IMG/VR virus record: IMGVR_UViG_3300006484_000076
Location: 1-20,318 of that record
Direction: 5' to 3' (one strand)
Length of the DNA: 20,318 nt
Source of the DNA: a virus
A program made the translations under genes and the position numbers. This document shows positions 1 through 5,891 of this stretch, piece by piece. The notes under the pieces were generated by a model. The model was not told the origin of the DNA and searched no databases. It saw only the letters and a list, made by a program, of their open reading frames with translations. How positions within the stretch are numbered: the first letter of the stretch is position 1; each line of letters opens with the position of its first letter.

Positions 1-264
1 GTAGAAGAAAGCGTAGAATATACCAGAGATATAAAGAATGGCCTAAAGGACGATATACTACGCATAGAGCAACAGACAGATCGCATTGAGGATATGGTGC
101 GTAAATCTGAAGACAAAGTTAGGGACATGATAGATGGTGCGGAGGTACGCTTTGAAAATCAGCGTGAACGTGTTAGAGTTTCCCAAAGTGGTGCAATGAA
201 AGAACTTGAAGAAACTTTGATGGATAAGTTGCAACGCGCATTGGACAACCCGTTAGCAGATTAG
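1..264 (+). CDS. C-terminal part of a coiled-coil protein (cut by window edge)
   Basis: An open frame runs from base 1 to a TAG at 262-264, giving 87 residues with no start in view. It is highly charged and nearly free of Pro and Gly, with heptad-like spacing of I/L/V/M residues (for example DILRIEQQTDRIEDMV and LEETLMDKLQRALDN), so a long helical coiled coil is likely. No membrane segment or enzymatic motif is visible. It ends nine bases before the EF-hand gene and so belongs to the same rightward late block as the lysis genes. In related marine phages a coiled-coil protein often precedes the lysis module, but its job is not known; a structural or lysis-accessory role is only a guess. The reading frame is well supported by the absence of stops and by spacing to the next gene. 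Confidence 0.75.
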   Translation, partial: VEESVEYTRDIKNGLKDDILRIEQQTDRIEDMVRKSEDKVRDMIDGAEVRFENQRERVRVSQSGAMKELEETLMDKLQRALDNPLAD

Positions 265-273
265 GATTATAAC

Positions 274-606
274 ATGGATGAGTTTAAAAAATTTGACGTA
301 GATGGCAATGGTAGCATAGACCAAGCCGAGTGGGATCGCATGGCTTTGGAAGATAGGCGTTTGCGAATGCAGGATGAAGACGCCCAACGTGATGCACAAC
401 GTAAGATGACATGGTACGCCCTGTCAGGGATGCTCCTATACCCCTTTGCGGTCATTCTAGCAGATGTATTTAGTTTAACTGAAGCCGCCAGAATATTAGG
501 CTCAATGGCTTCAATTTACTTTGTATCTGTTGCTGGCATAGTGTCAGTATTCTTTGGTGCAAACGCATTAGCGAAAGGTAAACAAAATGATGAGTCTCGT
601 AAGTAA
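274..606 (+). CDS. EF-hand membrane protein, possibly lysis-associated
   Basis: This 110-residue protein opens with one canonical EF-hand calcium loop at residues 8-19 (D8, D10, N12, G13, I15, E19), all consensus ligand positions filled. A charged helix follows (about 22-44), then two hydrophobic spans at about 47-66 and 75-98 that look like transmembrane helices, and a short basic tail. Known for EF-hands: such a loop binds Ca2+. Inferred: the calcium loop sits on a soluble N-terminal head of a small inner-membrane protein. It overlaps the start of the 3-TM holin by 20 bases and lies two genes before the endolysin, so a holin partner, antiholin or calcium-responsive lysis factor is plausible but unproven. 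A single EF-hand is unusual because they normally pair, so dimerisation would be expected. The start has no strong ribosome-binding site (GATTATAAC precedes it). Confidence 0.8.
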   Translation: MDEFKKFDVDGNGSIDQAEWDRMALEDRRLRMQDEDAQRDAQRKMTWYALSGMLLYPFAVILADVFSLTEAARILGSMASIYFVSVAGIVSVFFGANALAKGKQNDESRK

Positions 607-991
607 TTTAATAGGCCCTGTTTCTGGCCTGTTAGACAAAGTTATAGAAGATAAAGATCAGAAAGCACAGTTGGCTCACGAAATAGCCACCATGTCTGAT
701 AACCATGCCCAACAAGCATTGATGGGTCAGTTAGAAATAAACAAAGCTGAAGCTGCATCTGGCTCTATATTTAAGGGCGGATGGCGTCCATTTATCGGTT
801 GGGTATGTGGTGTAGCCTTTGCTTACCACTTTGTATTACAGCCATTGATCGTGTTTGGTGTAACTGCTGCTGGCGTTGATATACCAGAGCTACCAGAGTT
901 TGATATGGGTTCACTTATGACTGTGATGATGGGTATGCTCGGATTGGGCGGCATGAGGTCGATAGAAAAACTGAAGAAAATTGAGAAATAG
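587..991 (+). CDS. Holin of the 3-TM family
   Basis: This 134-residue protein matches what I know of the phage/GTA 3-TM holin family: an amphipathic N-terminal half (residues 10-58), the signature stretch G-W-R-P-F-I-G-W at about 65-72, and hydrophobic spans at about 68-96 and 107-124, then a basic tail. Holins of this type insert in the inner membrane and form lesions that let the endolysin reach peptidoglycan. It overlaps the EF-hand gene by 20 bases, and tandem ATGs at 587 and 590 could give two products differing by one Met, a weak echo of dual-start holin control. There is no strong ribosome-binding site, so translation is probably coupled to the gene before it. The endolysin lies two genes downstream. 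Confidence 0.85.
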   Translation: MMSLVSNLIGPVSGLLDKVIEDKDQKAQLAHEIATMSDNHAQQALMGQLEINKAEAASGSIFKGGWRPFIGWVCGVAFAYHFVLQPLIVFGVTAAGVDIPELPEFDMGSLMTVMMGMLGLGGMRSIEKLKKIEK

Positions 992-1001
992 GAGATAGAT
1001 A

Positions 1002-1154
1002 ATGGCAAATTCATTATATGGAAACATTGCAAAGAAACGTAAGCGCATTGCGGCTGGTAGTGGCGAGAAGATGCGTAAGCCCGGTACAAAAGGCGCGCCA
1101 ACTGCAAGTGCATTTAAAAAAGCAGCTAAAACTGCCAAGAAAAAGAAGAAATAA
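1002..1154 (+). CDS. Small very basic protein (50 residues)
   Basis: An ATG at 1002 preceded by GGAGATAGATA gives a 50-residue protein ending in TAA at 1152-1154, one base before the endolysin ATG. It is strongly basic, with KKRKR near residue 11, a G-S-G-E-K-M-R-K-P-G core at about 19-28 and a C-terminal run of five lysines. Short proteins of this kind, with the same G-S-G-E-K-M-R-K-P motif, are common in marine phages and are usually left as hypothetical. Nucleic-acid binding or association with packaged DNA is possible from charge alone; no function is known to me. Good Shine-Dalgarno sequence, tight spacing on both sides and a recognisable motif make it a real gene despite its size. Confidence 0.75.
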   Translation: MANSLYGNIAKKRKRIAAGSGEKMRKPGTKGAPTASAFKKAAKTAKKKKK

Positions 1155-1155
1155 C

Positions 1156-1770
1156 ATGAGTGAAGCAATGAAGATACTCCAAGGTAAAATTGGAGTTGGT
1201 GCTGATGGGGCGTTTGGCCCTAATACAGCACGCGCAATATGTAAACATTATGAACTTAAACCAGAACGTGGCGCGCACTTACTTGGTCAAGCATCACATG
1301 AAAGTGCTAGATTTAAATTAACTCAAGAAAATTTAAACTATTCAGCAGATAGTATGATGCGTGTATGGCCTAGTCGTTTCCCAGATTTAGCCTCATGTGA
1401 ACCATACGCACGCAACCCAAAGGCATTAGCCGATAAGGTATACTCAAACAGAATGGGTAATGGTGAAGGTGAAGGAAGCCTATATATTGGTAGGGGCTTT
1501 CTGCAACTTACGGGTAAATCAAATTACAGATCATTTGCAAGCGATATGGAATTGCCAGAGATTATGACAGACCCCGAATTGGTATCATCTAATTATGCGT
1601 TTGAAACAGCATTATGGTTCTTTAATAAAAACAAGTTATTCGACATTGCAGATAAAGGTGTGAATGAAGAAATAATTAAAAAGATAACCAAAAGGGTAAA
1701 TGGTGGTTATCATGGTTTAGATGATCGCATAGAGCAAACAAATAAAATCTATGAATGGCTCACATCATAA
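1156..1770 (+). CDS. GH19-type endolysin with N-terminal peptidoglycan-binding motif
   Basis: The 204-residue protein starts with a short peptidoglycan-binding-like motif (about residues 7-30, with G-A-D-G-A-F-G-P-N-T). This is followed by a glycoside hydrolase family 19 chitinase-like domain: S-H-E-S at 47-50, where E49 fits the catalytic acid, Y-S-N-R-M-G-N-G-E-G-E-G at about 96-107, and I-G-R-G-F-L-Q-L-T-G at about 111-120, the family's substrate-cleft signature. Enzymes of this family cut the glycan strand of peptidoglycan. There is no signal peptide, so export would depend on the holin. The frame is open upstream to 1018, but that extension overlaps the 50-residue gene in another frame; 1156 gives the natural N-terminus and follows the previous stop by one base. 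It overlaps the next gene by 20 bases. Confidence 0.88.
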   Translation: MSEAMKILQGKIGVGADGAFGPNTARAICKHYELKPERGAHLLGQASHESARFKLTQENLNYSADSMMRVWPSRFPDLASCEPYARNPKALADKVYSNRMGNGEGEGSLYIGRGFLQLTGKSNYRSFASDMELPEIMTDPELVSSNYAFETALWFFNKNKLFDIADKGVNEEIIKKITKRVNGGYHGLDDRIEQTNKIYEWLTS

Positions 1771-2143
1771 TAATAACATTGGTAGAGCTGGTGAATTTCT
1801 AGCTCTATCTAAGTTAGCTTTCGTTGGTATTTCATGCACTCTAGTTCAACACGATATAGATGATGCATATATTAAAACGCCAAGCGGTAAGCTGCTGACC
1901 CTGCAAATCAAAACAGCAAATACAAAATCAGGAAATCGCAATCAATATAGATGGCATACGAGTTCTGTAGAAGGTAAGAAAAAATCAGACATATATGCGC
2001 TGGTGGCTTACGAGATAAACAAAGTTTACTGGGTGCGTGGCGATGATAAGATGATTAAAAAAACATCAACTCGCTTACACCCAGAAGCATTTGGCAATGA
2101 AAACGAATTATTAAAGCAAGTTATAAACAGCTTTGAAATTTAA
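1751..2143 (+). CDS. PD-(D/E)XK endonuclease-like protein
   Basis: This 130-residue protein has the layout of small PD-(D/E)XK nucleases of the group-I-intron-associated type: N-terminal G-R-A-G-E-F (E15), an aspartate-rich strand D-I-D-D-A-Y-I (D37/D38, the metal-binding position), a beta-hairpin, then L-Q-I-K-T with Q52 and K54 of the QxK form of the motif. A role in DNA cleavage (resolvase, homing or restriction-like) follows from the family; the substrate is unknown. It overlaps the endolysin by 20 bases, lacks a clear ribosome-binding site and is the last gene before the convergent intergenic hairpins. A nuclease at the end of a lysis block suggests a free-standing mobile gene or moron, which is inference. 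Confidence 0.65.
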   Translation: MNGSHHNNNIGRAGEFLALSKLAFVGISCTLVQHDIDDAYIKTPSGKLLTLQIKTANTKSGNRNQYRWHTSSVEGKKKSDIYALVAYEINKVYWVRGDDKMIKKTSTRLHPEAFGNENELLKQVINSFEI

Positions 2144-2160
2144 ATAAACTGCTTGAATAT

Positions 2161-2218
2161 ATTATGTGTAGAACATAATGAGATGTGTGGGTAGCGTCGG
2201 GCATGAAGCTACCCACAC
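2161..2218. terminator. Tandem hairpins between convergent genes (bidirectional terminator candidate)
   Basis: Two inverted repeats lie in the 81-base gap between convergent genes. The first is ATTATGT (2161-2167) with ACATAAT (2173-2179), a 7-bp stem and 5-base loop. The second is GTGTGGGTAGC (2185-2195) with GCTACCCACAC (2208-2218), a perfect 11-bp stem with a 12-base loop. The location fits a terminator serving both strands. Neither side has a clean U-tract (TATATTATTTC follows on the plus strand), so efficiency is uncertain. Confidence 0.6.
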
Positions 2219-2224
2219 GATATA

Positions 2225-2644
2225 TTATTTCTTCTTAAAGTAAACGTACCGCCAAGACTTAGCGCCGGGGTTGCCGATGATTGGCGTGGTTCGCTTGCTT
2301 ACACGATCCACAAGCTTGCCTTTATACATGACATTCAGCGTCCACGCTAAATCTGAAACAGATAGACCAATGCCATTCGAAACCATAGTTGTAGTAAATT
2401 CGCCGCCACGATTGATGTACTTCAATATCTGATCATATTTTTTTTGCGGTATTGGCTTGATGTTTCTCACATCATTGGCGGTCACAAAATTTTTATGAGT
2501 TGATTTATTAGCAATGACCTGACGCGGCCTATCACTTTTATTTAAATTATTTCTGAGGCCAAGCTTGATTTGCTTTTTCTCAAACGTGTAGAGCAAGTGA
2601 CCATACATCATCTCATAGCGAACGCTCTTTGATTGGCCTTTCAT
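2225..2644 (-). CDS. Winged-helix-like small protein, last gene of leftward operon
   Basis: A 139-residue protein beginning M-K-G-Q-S-K-S-V-R-Y. The frame is open as far upstream as 2902, but that extension overlaps the convincing 68-residue gene; the ATG at 2644 overlaps that gene's stop as ATGA, the usual coupled arrangement. The first half is basic. The last 75 residues (helix K-Y-D-Q-I-L-K-Y-I, helix S-V-S-D-L-A-W-T-L-N-V-M-Y-K, then a K-L-V-D-R turn and two beta strands) look like a winged helix-turn-helix, so DNA binding is likely. It is the promoter-distal gene of the leftward operon and could be a transcription regulator or a host-directed protein. No specific family is recognised. 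Confidence 0.65.
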   Translation of the reverse strand: MKGQSKSVRYEMMYGHLLYTFEKKQIKLGLRNNLNKSDRPRQVIANKSTHKNFVTANDVRNIKPIPQKKYDQILKYINRGGEFTTTMVSNGIGLSVSDLAWTLNVMYKGKLVDRVSKRTTPIIGNPGAKSWRYVYFKKK

Positions 2645-2847
2645 GGCTTCTCTGGTTTTTTCGAACGTCGCATAAGCGTAAGGCGTTGCTCTAGATTGTC
2701 CAATATCCCCTGCTGCTCTTGCATGAACCAAAGGTAGTAGCCACGATTTCGTGTGGGGTCTGGCGTCTTCATGTCTTTGATTATTTCGCGGTTCATCTTT
2801 TGCAGACGCCTCACATATTGATGTACTTCTTTCGAACCCATTGCCAT
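2641..2847 (-). CDS. Small helical protein of unknown function (68 residues)
   Basis: The ATG at 2847 (M-A-M-G-S-K-E-V-H-Q) is preceded on the minus strand by GAGGAG seven bases upstream, a strong ribosome-binding site that fixes this start over a possible TTG at 2862. The 68-residue product is basic and helical (Y-V-R-R-L-Q-K-M-N-R-E-I-I-K-D-M), with a central T-P-D-P-T-R-N-R-G-Y-Y-L-W turn and a second helix rich in Q and L. It has a two-helix hairpin look but no recognisable domain. Its stop overlaps the next ATG (ATGA), indicating translational coupling within the leftward operon. Confidence 0.7.
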   Translation of the reverse strand: MAMGSKEVHQYVRRLQKMNREIIKDMKTPDPTRNRGYYLWFMQEQQGILDNLEQRLTLMRRSKKPEKP

Positions 2848-2858
2848 TTGTATTCTCC

Positions 2859-3086
2859 TCAATCATTTTTATTCCAATCTTCAAATTTGCCAGCCTTATC
2901 AAGCGCTGGGATTTTTGTGCGTTTGCTGATTTCTTCTGGCGTAATTAAGCCAGTACCAGCGCAATTTTTGCATTCACTTTTTTCATACATATAACTTTGA
3001 TGAAAAATATCAAAATCCTTTTCATACAATGTAGTGCCATTACCTGCGCATTCAGGGCATGGGATATATATTTCTTTACCCGCCAT
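2859..3086 (-). CDS. DnaJ-type zinc-knuckle protein (75 residues)
   Basis: The product carries two C-x-x-C-x-G-x-G knuckles, C-P-E-C-A-G-N-G at about residues 10-17 and C-K-N-C-A-G-T-G at about 39-46. This is the repeat unit of the DnaJ central domain, and four cysteines could bind one zinc ion. There is no J domain. Standalone knuckles of this sort occur in phages and in small chaperone-like or RNA-binding proteins; here a zinc-stabilised adaptor for protein or nucleic acid is the safest reading. The start at 3086 follows AAAGGA on the minus strand. It overlaps the upstream gene by 11 bases, and its TGA (2861-2859) abuts the GAGGAG used by the next gene. Confidence 0.75.
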   Translation of the reverse strand: MAGKEIYIPCPECAGNGTTLYEKDFDIFHQSYMYEKSECKNCAGTGLITPEEISKRTKIPALDKAGKFEDWNKND

Positions 3087-3306
3087 TGTTTAATCCTTTC
3101 GGTCTGAGCGTTGGCTTGATTGATATTGATGCAGAGCTGACATAGTTTGTCTCAATGCATTGCGCCATGCTATCTAAATGTGCATATGGCTGATACGCTG
3201 CTGGCAATGCATCGCCGCACTCCATTGCGCTGCGATACATTGTGTCATTGCTCAACTCTACGCCGCCAATGACGTATGTGATAATGAGTGTTGTGTAGAA
3301 TGTCAT
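3076..3306 (-). CDS. Small protein with hydrophobic N-terminus, possibly exported
   Basis: The 76-residue product starts with a short hydrophobic stretch (M-T-F-Y-T-T-L-I-I-T-Y-V-I-G-G) that could be a signal or membrane anchor. A small domain follows with two cysteines (A-M-E-C-G and A-Q-C-I-E) that might form a disulfide if exported, then a basic C-terminal tail. GAGGAG lies six bases upstream of the ATG on the minus strand, giving a firm start. Small exported two-cysteine proteins of this style are common in marine phages and have no assigned function. It is the second gene of the leftward operon. Confidence 0.65.
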   Translation of the reverse strand: MTFYTTLIITYVIGGVELSNDTMYRSAMECGDALPAAYQPYAHLDSMAQCIETNYVSSASISIKPTLRPKGLNNGG

Positions 3307-3316
3307 TTTATTCTCC

Positions 3317-3427
3317 TCATTTTGCGTTAATAAATTGATCCAGAAAAACTATAATCTCTGGCAAGTGTACGGCAGCTACAGCAAATAATGCCATAGCCAA
3401 TCCGTCGATTATCATTGTGGTGTTCAT
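3317..3427 (-). CDS. Very small membrane peptide (36 residues), first gene of leftward operon
   Basis: An ATG at 3427, preceded on the minus strand by GAGGA ten bases upstream, opens a 36-residue frame ending in TGA at 3319-3317. The product has a nearly continuous hydrophobic span (I-I-D-G-L-A-M-A-L-F-A-V-A-A-V) followed by L-P-E-I-I-V-F-L-D, so a single membrane helix is likely. It sits directly downstream of a good sigma70-like promoter and directly upstream of the next gene's ribosome-binding site, the usual place for a real first gene. Its function is unknown; small membrane peptides early in infection often act on host membrane processes, which is only an inference here. Confidence 0.6.
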   Translation of the reverse strand: MNTTMIIDGLAMALFAVAAVHLPEIIVFLDQFINAK

Positions 3428-3460
3428 AATTTATTTCCTCATTTTTGCATTTATACAGCC

Positions 3461-3488
3461 ATTATAAGCATTTTTGCGTAGCGGTCAA
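3461..3488 (-). promoter_or_regulatory. Leftward sigma70-like promoter
   Basis: On the minus strand TTGACC (3488-3483) and a perfect TATAAT (3466-3461) are separated by 16 bases. Transcription would start near 3454, about 25-30 bases before the first leftward ATG at 3427. This is the best promoter match seen in the window. It shares the 3428-3580 gap with the rightward regulator gene. Confidence 0.7.
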
Positions 3489-3496
3489 ACACTTTA

Positions 3497-3515
3497 TATA
3501 TCATTTTTATATCAT
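3497..3515. promoter_or_regulatory. Direct-repeat operator candidate (TATATCAT x2, 11-bp period)
   Basis: The octamer TATATCAT occurs at 3497-3504 and again at 3508-3515, one helical turn apart. It lies just upstream of the leftward -35 box and about 65 bases before the ribbon-helix-helix gene. Regulators of that fold (Arc, MetJ, CopG) bind tandem short sites on one DNA face, so autoregulation by the neighbouring protein is a reasonable inference. A possible rightward -10 (CATAAT, 3513-3518) overlaps the second copy, but no good -35 goes with it. Confidence 0.5.
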
Positions 3516-3580
3516 AATGTACTTGTGCATCTATTTGCATTGCTTTATTGCTGGTTTTATCAGACCCAAGGAGATTTAAA

Positions 3581-3781
3581 ATGGTTGATAAAAGAGTATT
3601 AATTAATTTTAGCGAGCAGCAATATGATGCTGTGGCAAAGGCTGCGCATAAATCTGCATTGCCTTTCAGTTCGTTTGTTCGCATGGCTTCATATATGGAA
3701 GCAACTAAAGCTGGCGTGGAAGTTGCAAAGCCAGACAATGAGGCTGAAGCTGAAATAATTGCGTCGGATATTGTAGAATGA
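3581..3781 (+). CDS. Ribbon-helix-helix DNA-binding protein
   Basis: A 66-residue protein with the Arc/CopG-like plan: a short N-terminal strand (R-V-L-I-N-F, residues 5-10), helix one (S-E-Q-Q-Y-D-A-V-A-K-A-A, about 11-22), a turn, and helix two (F-S-S-F-V-R-M-A-S-Y-M-E, about 29-40), then an acidic tail. Such proteins dimerise and put the paired strands into the major groove. AAGGAG seven bases before the ATG at 3581 fixes this start rather than an upstream in-frame codon at 3548. The stop overlaps the resolvase ATG as ATGA. As first gene of the rightward replication operon, facing the leftward promoter across a repeat-bearing gap, it is the natural candidate for the local switch or autorepressor. 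Confidence 0.75.
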   Translation: MVDKRVLINFSEQQYDAVAKAAHKSALPFSSFVRMASYMEATKAGVEVAKPDNEAEAEIIASDIVE

Positions 3782-4248
3782 TTATTGTTGGCGTTGATCC
3801 GGGTTTCTCTGGGGCAATTGCACATTATTGTACGCGCACTAAAGATTTAGACGTGCAAGACATGCCCACCATTTTAAATAATCGCGGTAAAATTGAGATA
3901 GATATACATTCGTTACTGCATATGCTTGAGCCAGAAGCGAAGGATCGTATGGCTGTGCTTGAGCAAGTTGCGTCACGTCCCGGTCAATCTTCAGTTGCTA
4001 CATTTAGGTTTGGCATGGGGTACGGCGCGTTAATTGCGTGTGTGGCAGCTAATAAAACGCCCATGCACTTAGTTACACCTAGCAAGTGGAAGAAACACTT
4101 TAATTTATCATCTGATAAAGACACTAGCCGCCAACTTGCAATTCAAAGATTTCCAGACCATTATGAGAGGTTCGCACGCAAAAAAGATGATGGGCGTGCC
4201 GAAGCTAGTTTAATTGCTCTATATGGAGCAGAAGTTTTAAATAAATAA
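3778..4248 (+). CDS. RuvC-like Holliday junction resolvase
   Basis: The 156-residue protein has the RNase H fold signature of RuvC-type resolvases: V-G-V-D-P-G-F-S-G at residues 4-12 (catalytic D7), A-V-L-E-Q-V at 59-64 (E62), and K-K-D-D-G-R-A-E-A at 135-143 (D137/D138 with E142). The length is close to that of bacterial RuvC. It would cut four-way junctions symmetrically and so resolve recombination intermediates or branched concatemers before packaging. It is coupled to the ribbon-helix-helix gene by an ATGA overlap and precedes the PP-loop gene by a few bases. All expected acidic residues are present, so it should be active. Confidence 0.85.
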   Translation: MIIVGVDPGFSGAIAHYCTRTKDLDVQDMPTILNNRGKIEIDIHSLLHMLEPEAKDRMAVLEQVASRPGQSSVATFRFGMGYGALIACVAANKTPMHLVTPSKWKKHFNLSSDKDTSRQLAIQRFPDHYERFARKKDDGRAEASLIALYGAEVLNK

Positions 4249-4261
4249 AATGAGGGAAAAA

Positions 4262-5023
4262 ATGCAAAATACTAACATAGTCAAAAGCAGTGATAAAATA
4301 GCTGTATGGTTTTCATGTGGGGCTGCATCTGCTGTTGCGCTGAAGCTAACTGTTGATAAATATGGACTAGATAACGTCTATGCGGTTAATAACCCTGTTA
4401 TTGAAGAGCATGACGACAACTTACGTTTTCTTGATGATGTAGCTGAATGGGTTGGTATTGAAATACAATCAGCTATTAACTCAAAATTTCCTACAGCTTC
4501 AGCAGTTGATGTTTTTAATAAAAAGAAAGGCATGTCATTTATACACGGCGCACCATGCACTGTTGAGTTAAAGAAAAGAGCAAGACAAGAATGGGAAAAA
4601 AATAATAAAGTAGACTGGCATGTTTTTGGTTTTACTGTTGATGAGATAAAAAGACATGAAAGATTTGTTTTATCTGAGCGTAGTAATGTGCTGCCAGTAT
4701 TAATTGATGCAAAAATGAATAAAAATGACTGTGCAGACTTATTGCGTAGTAATGGTTTAGCTTTGCCAGAAGTATATAATTTAGGATTTCCAAACGCTAA
4801 TTGCATAGGTTGCGTAAAAGCCACAAGCCCTACATATTGGAACTTAGTTAGGTCGGAGTTTCCAAAGGTTTTTGAAGAAAGAGCAATACAATCAAGAGAA
4901 CTTGGGTCTAAGTTGACCAGAGTAAAAGGCGAAAGAATATTTCTTGATGAGCTTGACCCTAATACCAAAGGTAGACCTCTAAAAAGTATGCCTGACTGCG
5001 GTTTATTTTGTGAAGAAACTTAA
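4262..5023 (+). CDS. PP-loop / PAPS-reductase-like protein
   Basis: The 253-residue product has a PP-loop variant, W-F-S-C-G-A-A-S-A (about residues 16-24), in place of S-G-G-x-D-S. This motif holds the phosphates of ATP or an adenylyl-sulfate in the PAPS reductase/ATP-pyrophosphatase superfamily. Five cysteines stand out: one in H-G-A-P-C-T (about 99), a C-I-G-C pair (181, 184) and C-G-L-F-C near the end (246, 250). The last four could hold a metal or iron-sulfur cluster. Phage members of this family are widespread but of unsettled role; assimilatory sulfate reduction, tRNA thiolation and DNA phosphorothioation (DndC-like) have all been suggested. I chose the ATG at 4262, which GAGGG precedes, rather than 4250. 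AT-rich codon use resembles the methyltransferase gene more than the primase gene. Confidence 0.75.
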   Translation: MQNTNIVKSSDKIAVWFSCGAASAVALKLTVDKYGLDNVYAVNNPVIEEHDDNLRFLDDVAEWVGIEIQSAINSKFPTASAVDVFNKKKGMSFIHGAPCTVELKKRARQEWEKNNKVDWHVFGFTVDEIKRHERFVLSERSNVLPVLIDAKMNKNDCADLLRSNGLALPEVYNLGFPNANCIGCVKATSPTYWNLVRSEFPKVFEERAIQSRELGSKLTRVKGERIFLDELDPNTKGRPLKSMPDCGLFCEET

Positions 5024-5050
5024 TATTAATTTTAACAAAGGAGAATACAA

Positions 5051-5845
5051 ATGCAGATAATACCAAGTGAAGAACTATCGAATAAGGCATACCACGAAAT
5101 GCCTGCAATATCGTCAAGCGCGGTGAAGACAGTCGCAACGTCATCGCTGTACCACTGGAAGAACACTACGTTCAATTCCACGCCAGCTATGATTCTTGGC
5201 TCGGCATTTCATGCGATGATGCTAGAACCAGAGAAGAACCTTGTGCATGATTCAGGTTTATCACGTCGTGGCAGCAAGGCTTGGAAGGAACAGGAAGAGT
5301 TCTTAACTGAAGACGAGATACTACTTCCAAGTGGTGAGTACGAACAGTGCAAGAAAATGGTTGATGGTTGCTTGCAAAATAAAATGGCGAAAAATTTATT
5401 GACCAACAAAGACATGCTTGCTGAATACAGCTTCATCGCAGAATGTTCCGAAACGGGGCTTGAGCTTAAATGCCGCCCGGATGGATTGTTAAAAGAGGCA
5501 GGCATTGTGATTGATCTGAAGTCTTGTTTGGATGCATCGCAGCGTGGCTTTGATAAGTCGGTGCGTAATTATAGATATGATTTGCAGGCGTGCTTCTATC
5601 GATATGTATTAAAGTTATGCGGTTATGAAACTACAAATTTTATTTTTATCGCAACTGAGAAGAACAGCTATGCCACAGCTTGCTATGAATTATCAGATAA
5701 ATATAACAAGTATGCCGAAGATGAGATGTTTAAAACATTGCGTAAAATTAAAGTGGCACAAGATACAAACACGTTTGATACCGGGTGGCCTGAACTTGAA
5801 ACATTACATTTGCCAGCTTATCTCGACGAAAATCACGGCTTATGA
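5051..5845 (+). CDS. RecE-like PD-(D/E)XK exonuclease
   Basis: The 264-residue protein matches the C-terminal nuclease of exonuclease VIII (RecE) in order and spacing: G-S-A-F-H-A-M-M-L at 50-58 (H54), E125 in L-A-E-Y-S-F, C-R-P-D-G-L at 141-146 (D144), V-I-D-L-K-S at 153-158 (D155, K157) and Y-D-L-Q-A at 176-180 (Q179). These are the metal-binding and catalytic residues of the PD-(D/E)XK fold. The enzyme would resect double-stranded ends 5' to 3' for recombination or concatemer formation. GGAG precedes the ATG. It is followed by the SSB gene; no recognisable RecT/Beta annealase lies in the window, so the SSB-like protein may be its partner. Confidence 0.85.
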   Translation: MQIIPSEELSNKAYHEMPAISSSAVKTVATSSLYHWKNTTFNSTPAMILGSAFHAMMLEPEKNLVHDSGLSRRGSKAWKEQEEFLTEDEILLPSGEYEQCKKMVDGCLQNKMAKNLLTNKDMLAEYSFIAECSETGLELKCRPDGLLKEAGIVIDLKSCLDASQRGFDKSVRNYRYDLQACFYRYVLKLCGYETTNFIFIATEKNSYATACYELSDKYNKYAEDEMFKTLRKIKVAQDTNTFDTGWPELETLHLPAYLDENHGL

Positions 5846-5854
5846 GAAATCCCA

Positions 5855-5871
5855 GTGCAGGGGTGCTGCAC
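5855..5871 (+). other. Short hairpin between exonuclease and SSB genes
   Basis: GTGCAG (5855-5860) and CTGCAC (5866-5871) form a perfect 6-bp stem with a GGGTG loop in the 46-base gap, about 10 bases before the SSB ribosome-binding site AAAGGAG. No U-tract follows, so this is more likely an mRNA processing or stability element than a terminator. Confidence 0.35.
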
Positions 5872-5891
5872 ACATTTAAAGGAGTTGTAAA

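Noticed and set aside
1018-1155. Longer N-terminus for the endolysin
   Set aside because: The extension reads through the 50-residue basic gene in another frame; the ATG at 1156 gives a natural peptidoglycan-binding start.
2645-2902. N-terminal extension of the winged-helix-like gene
   Set aside because: The extended part overlaps the 68-residue gene, which has a strong ribosome-binding site and better composition; the ATGA-coupled start at 2644 is simpler.
3535-3563. Rightward promoter TTGCAT-17-TATCAG
   Set aside because: Only three of six matches at the -35 and an imperfect -10; not good enough to list, though some rightward promoter must exist in this gap or upstream.
4378-4968. 196-residue open frame on the minus strand
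   Set aside because: It lies wholly within the PP-loop gene, which has clear motifs and its own ribosome-binding site; the antisense product is Ser/Leu-rich without a recognisable domain.
5625-5879. 84-residue plus-strand frame inside the exonuclease gene
   Set aside because: Out-of-frame overlap with a gene that has all RecE-like catalytic residues; no ribosome-binding site.
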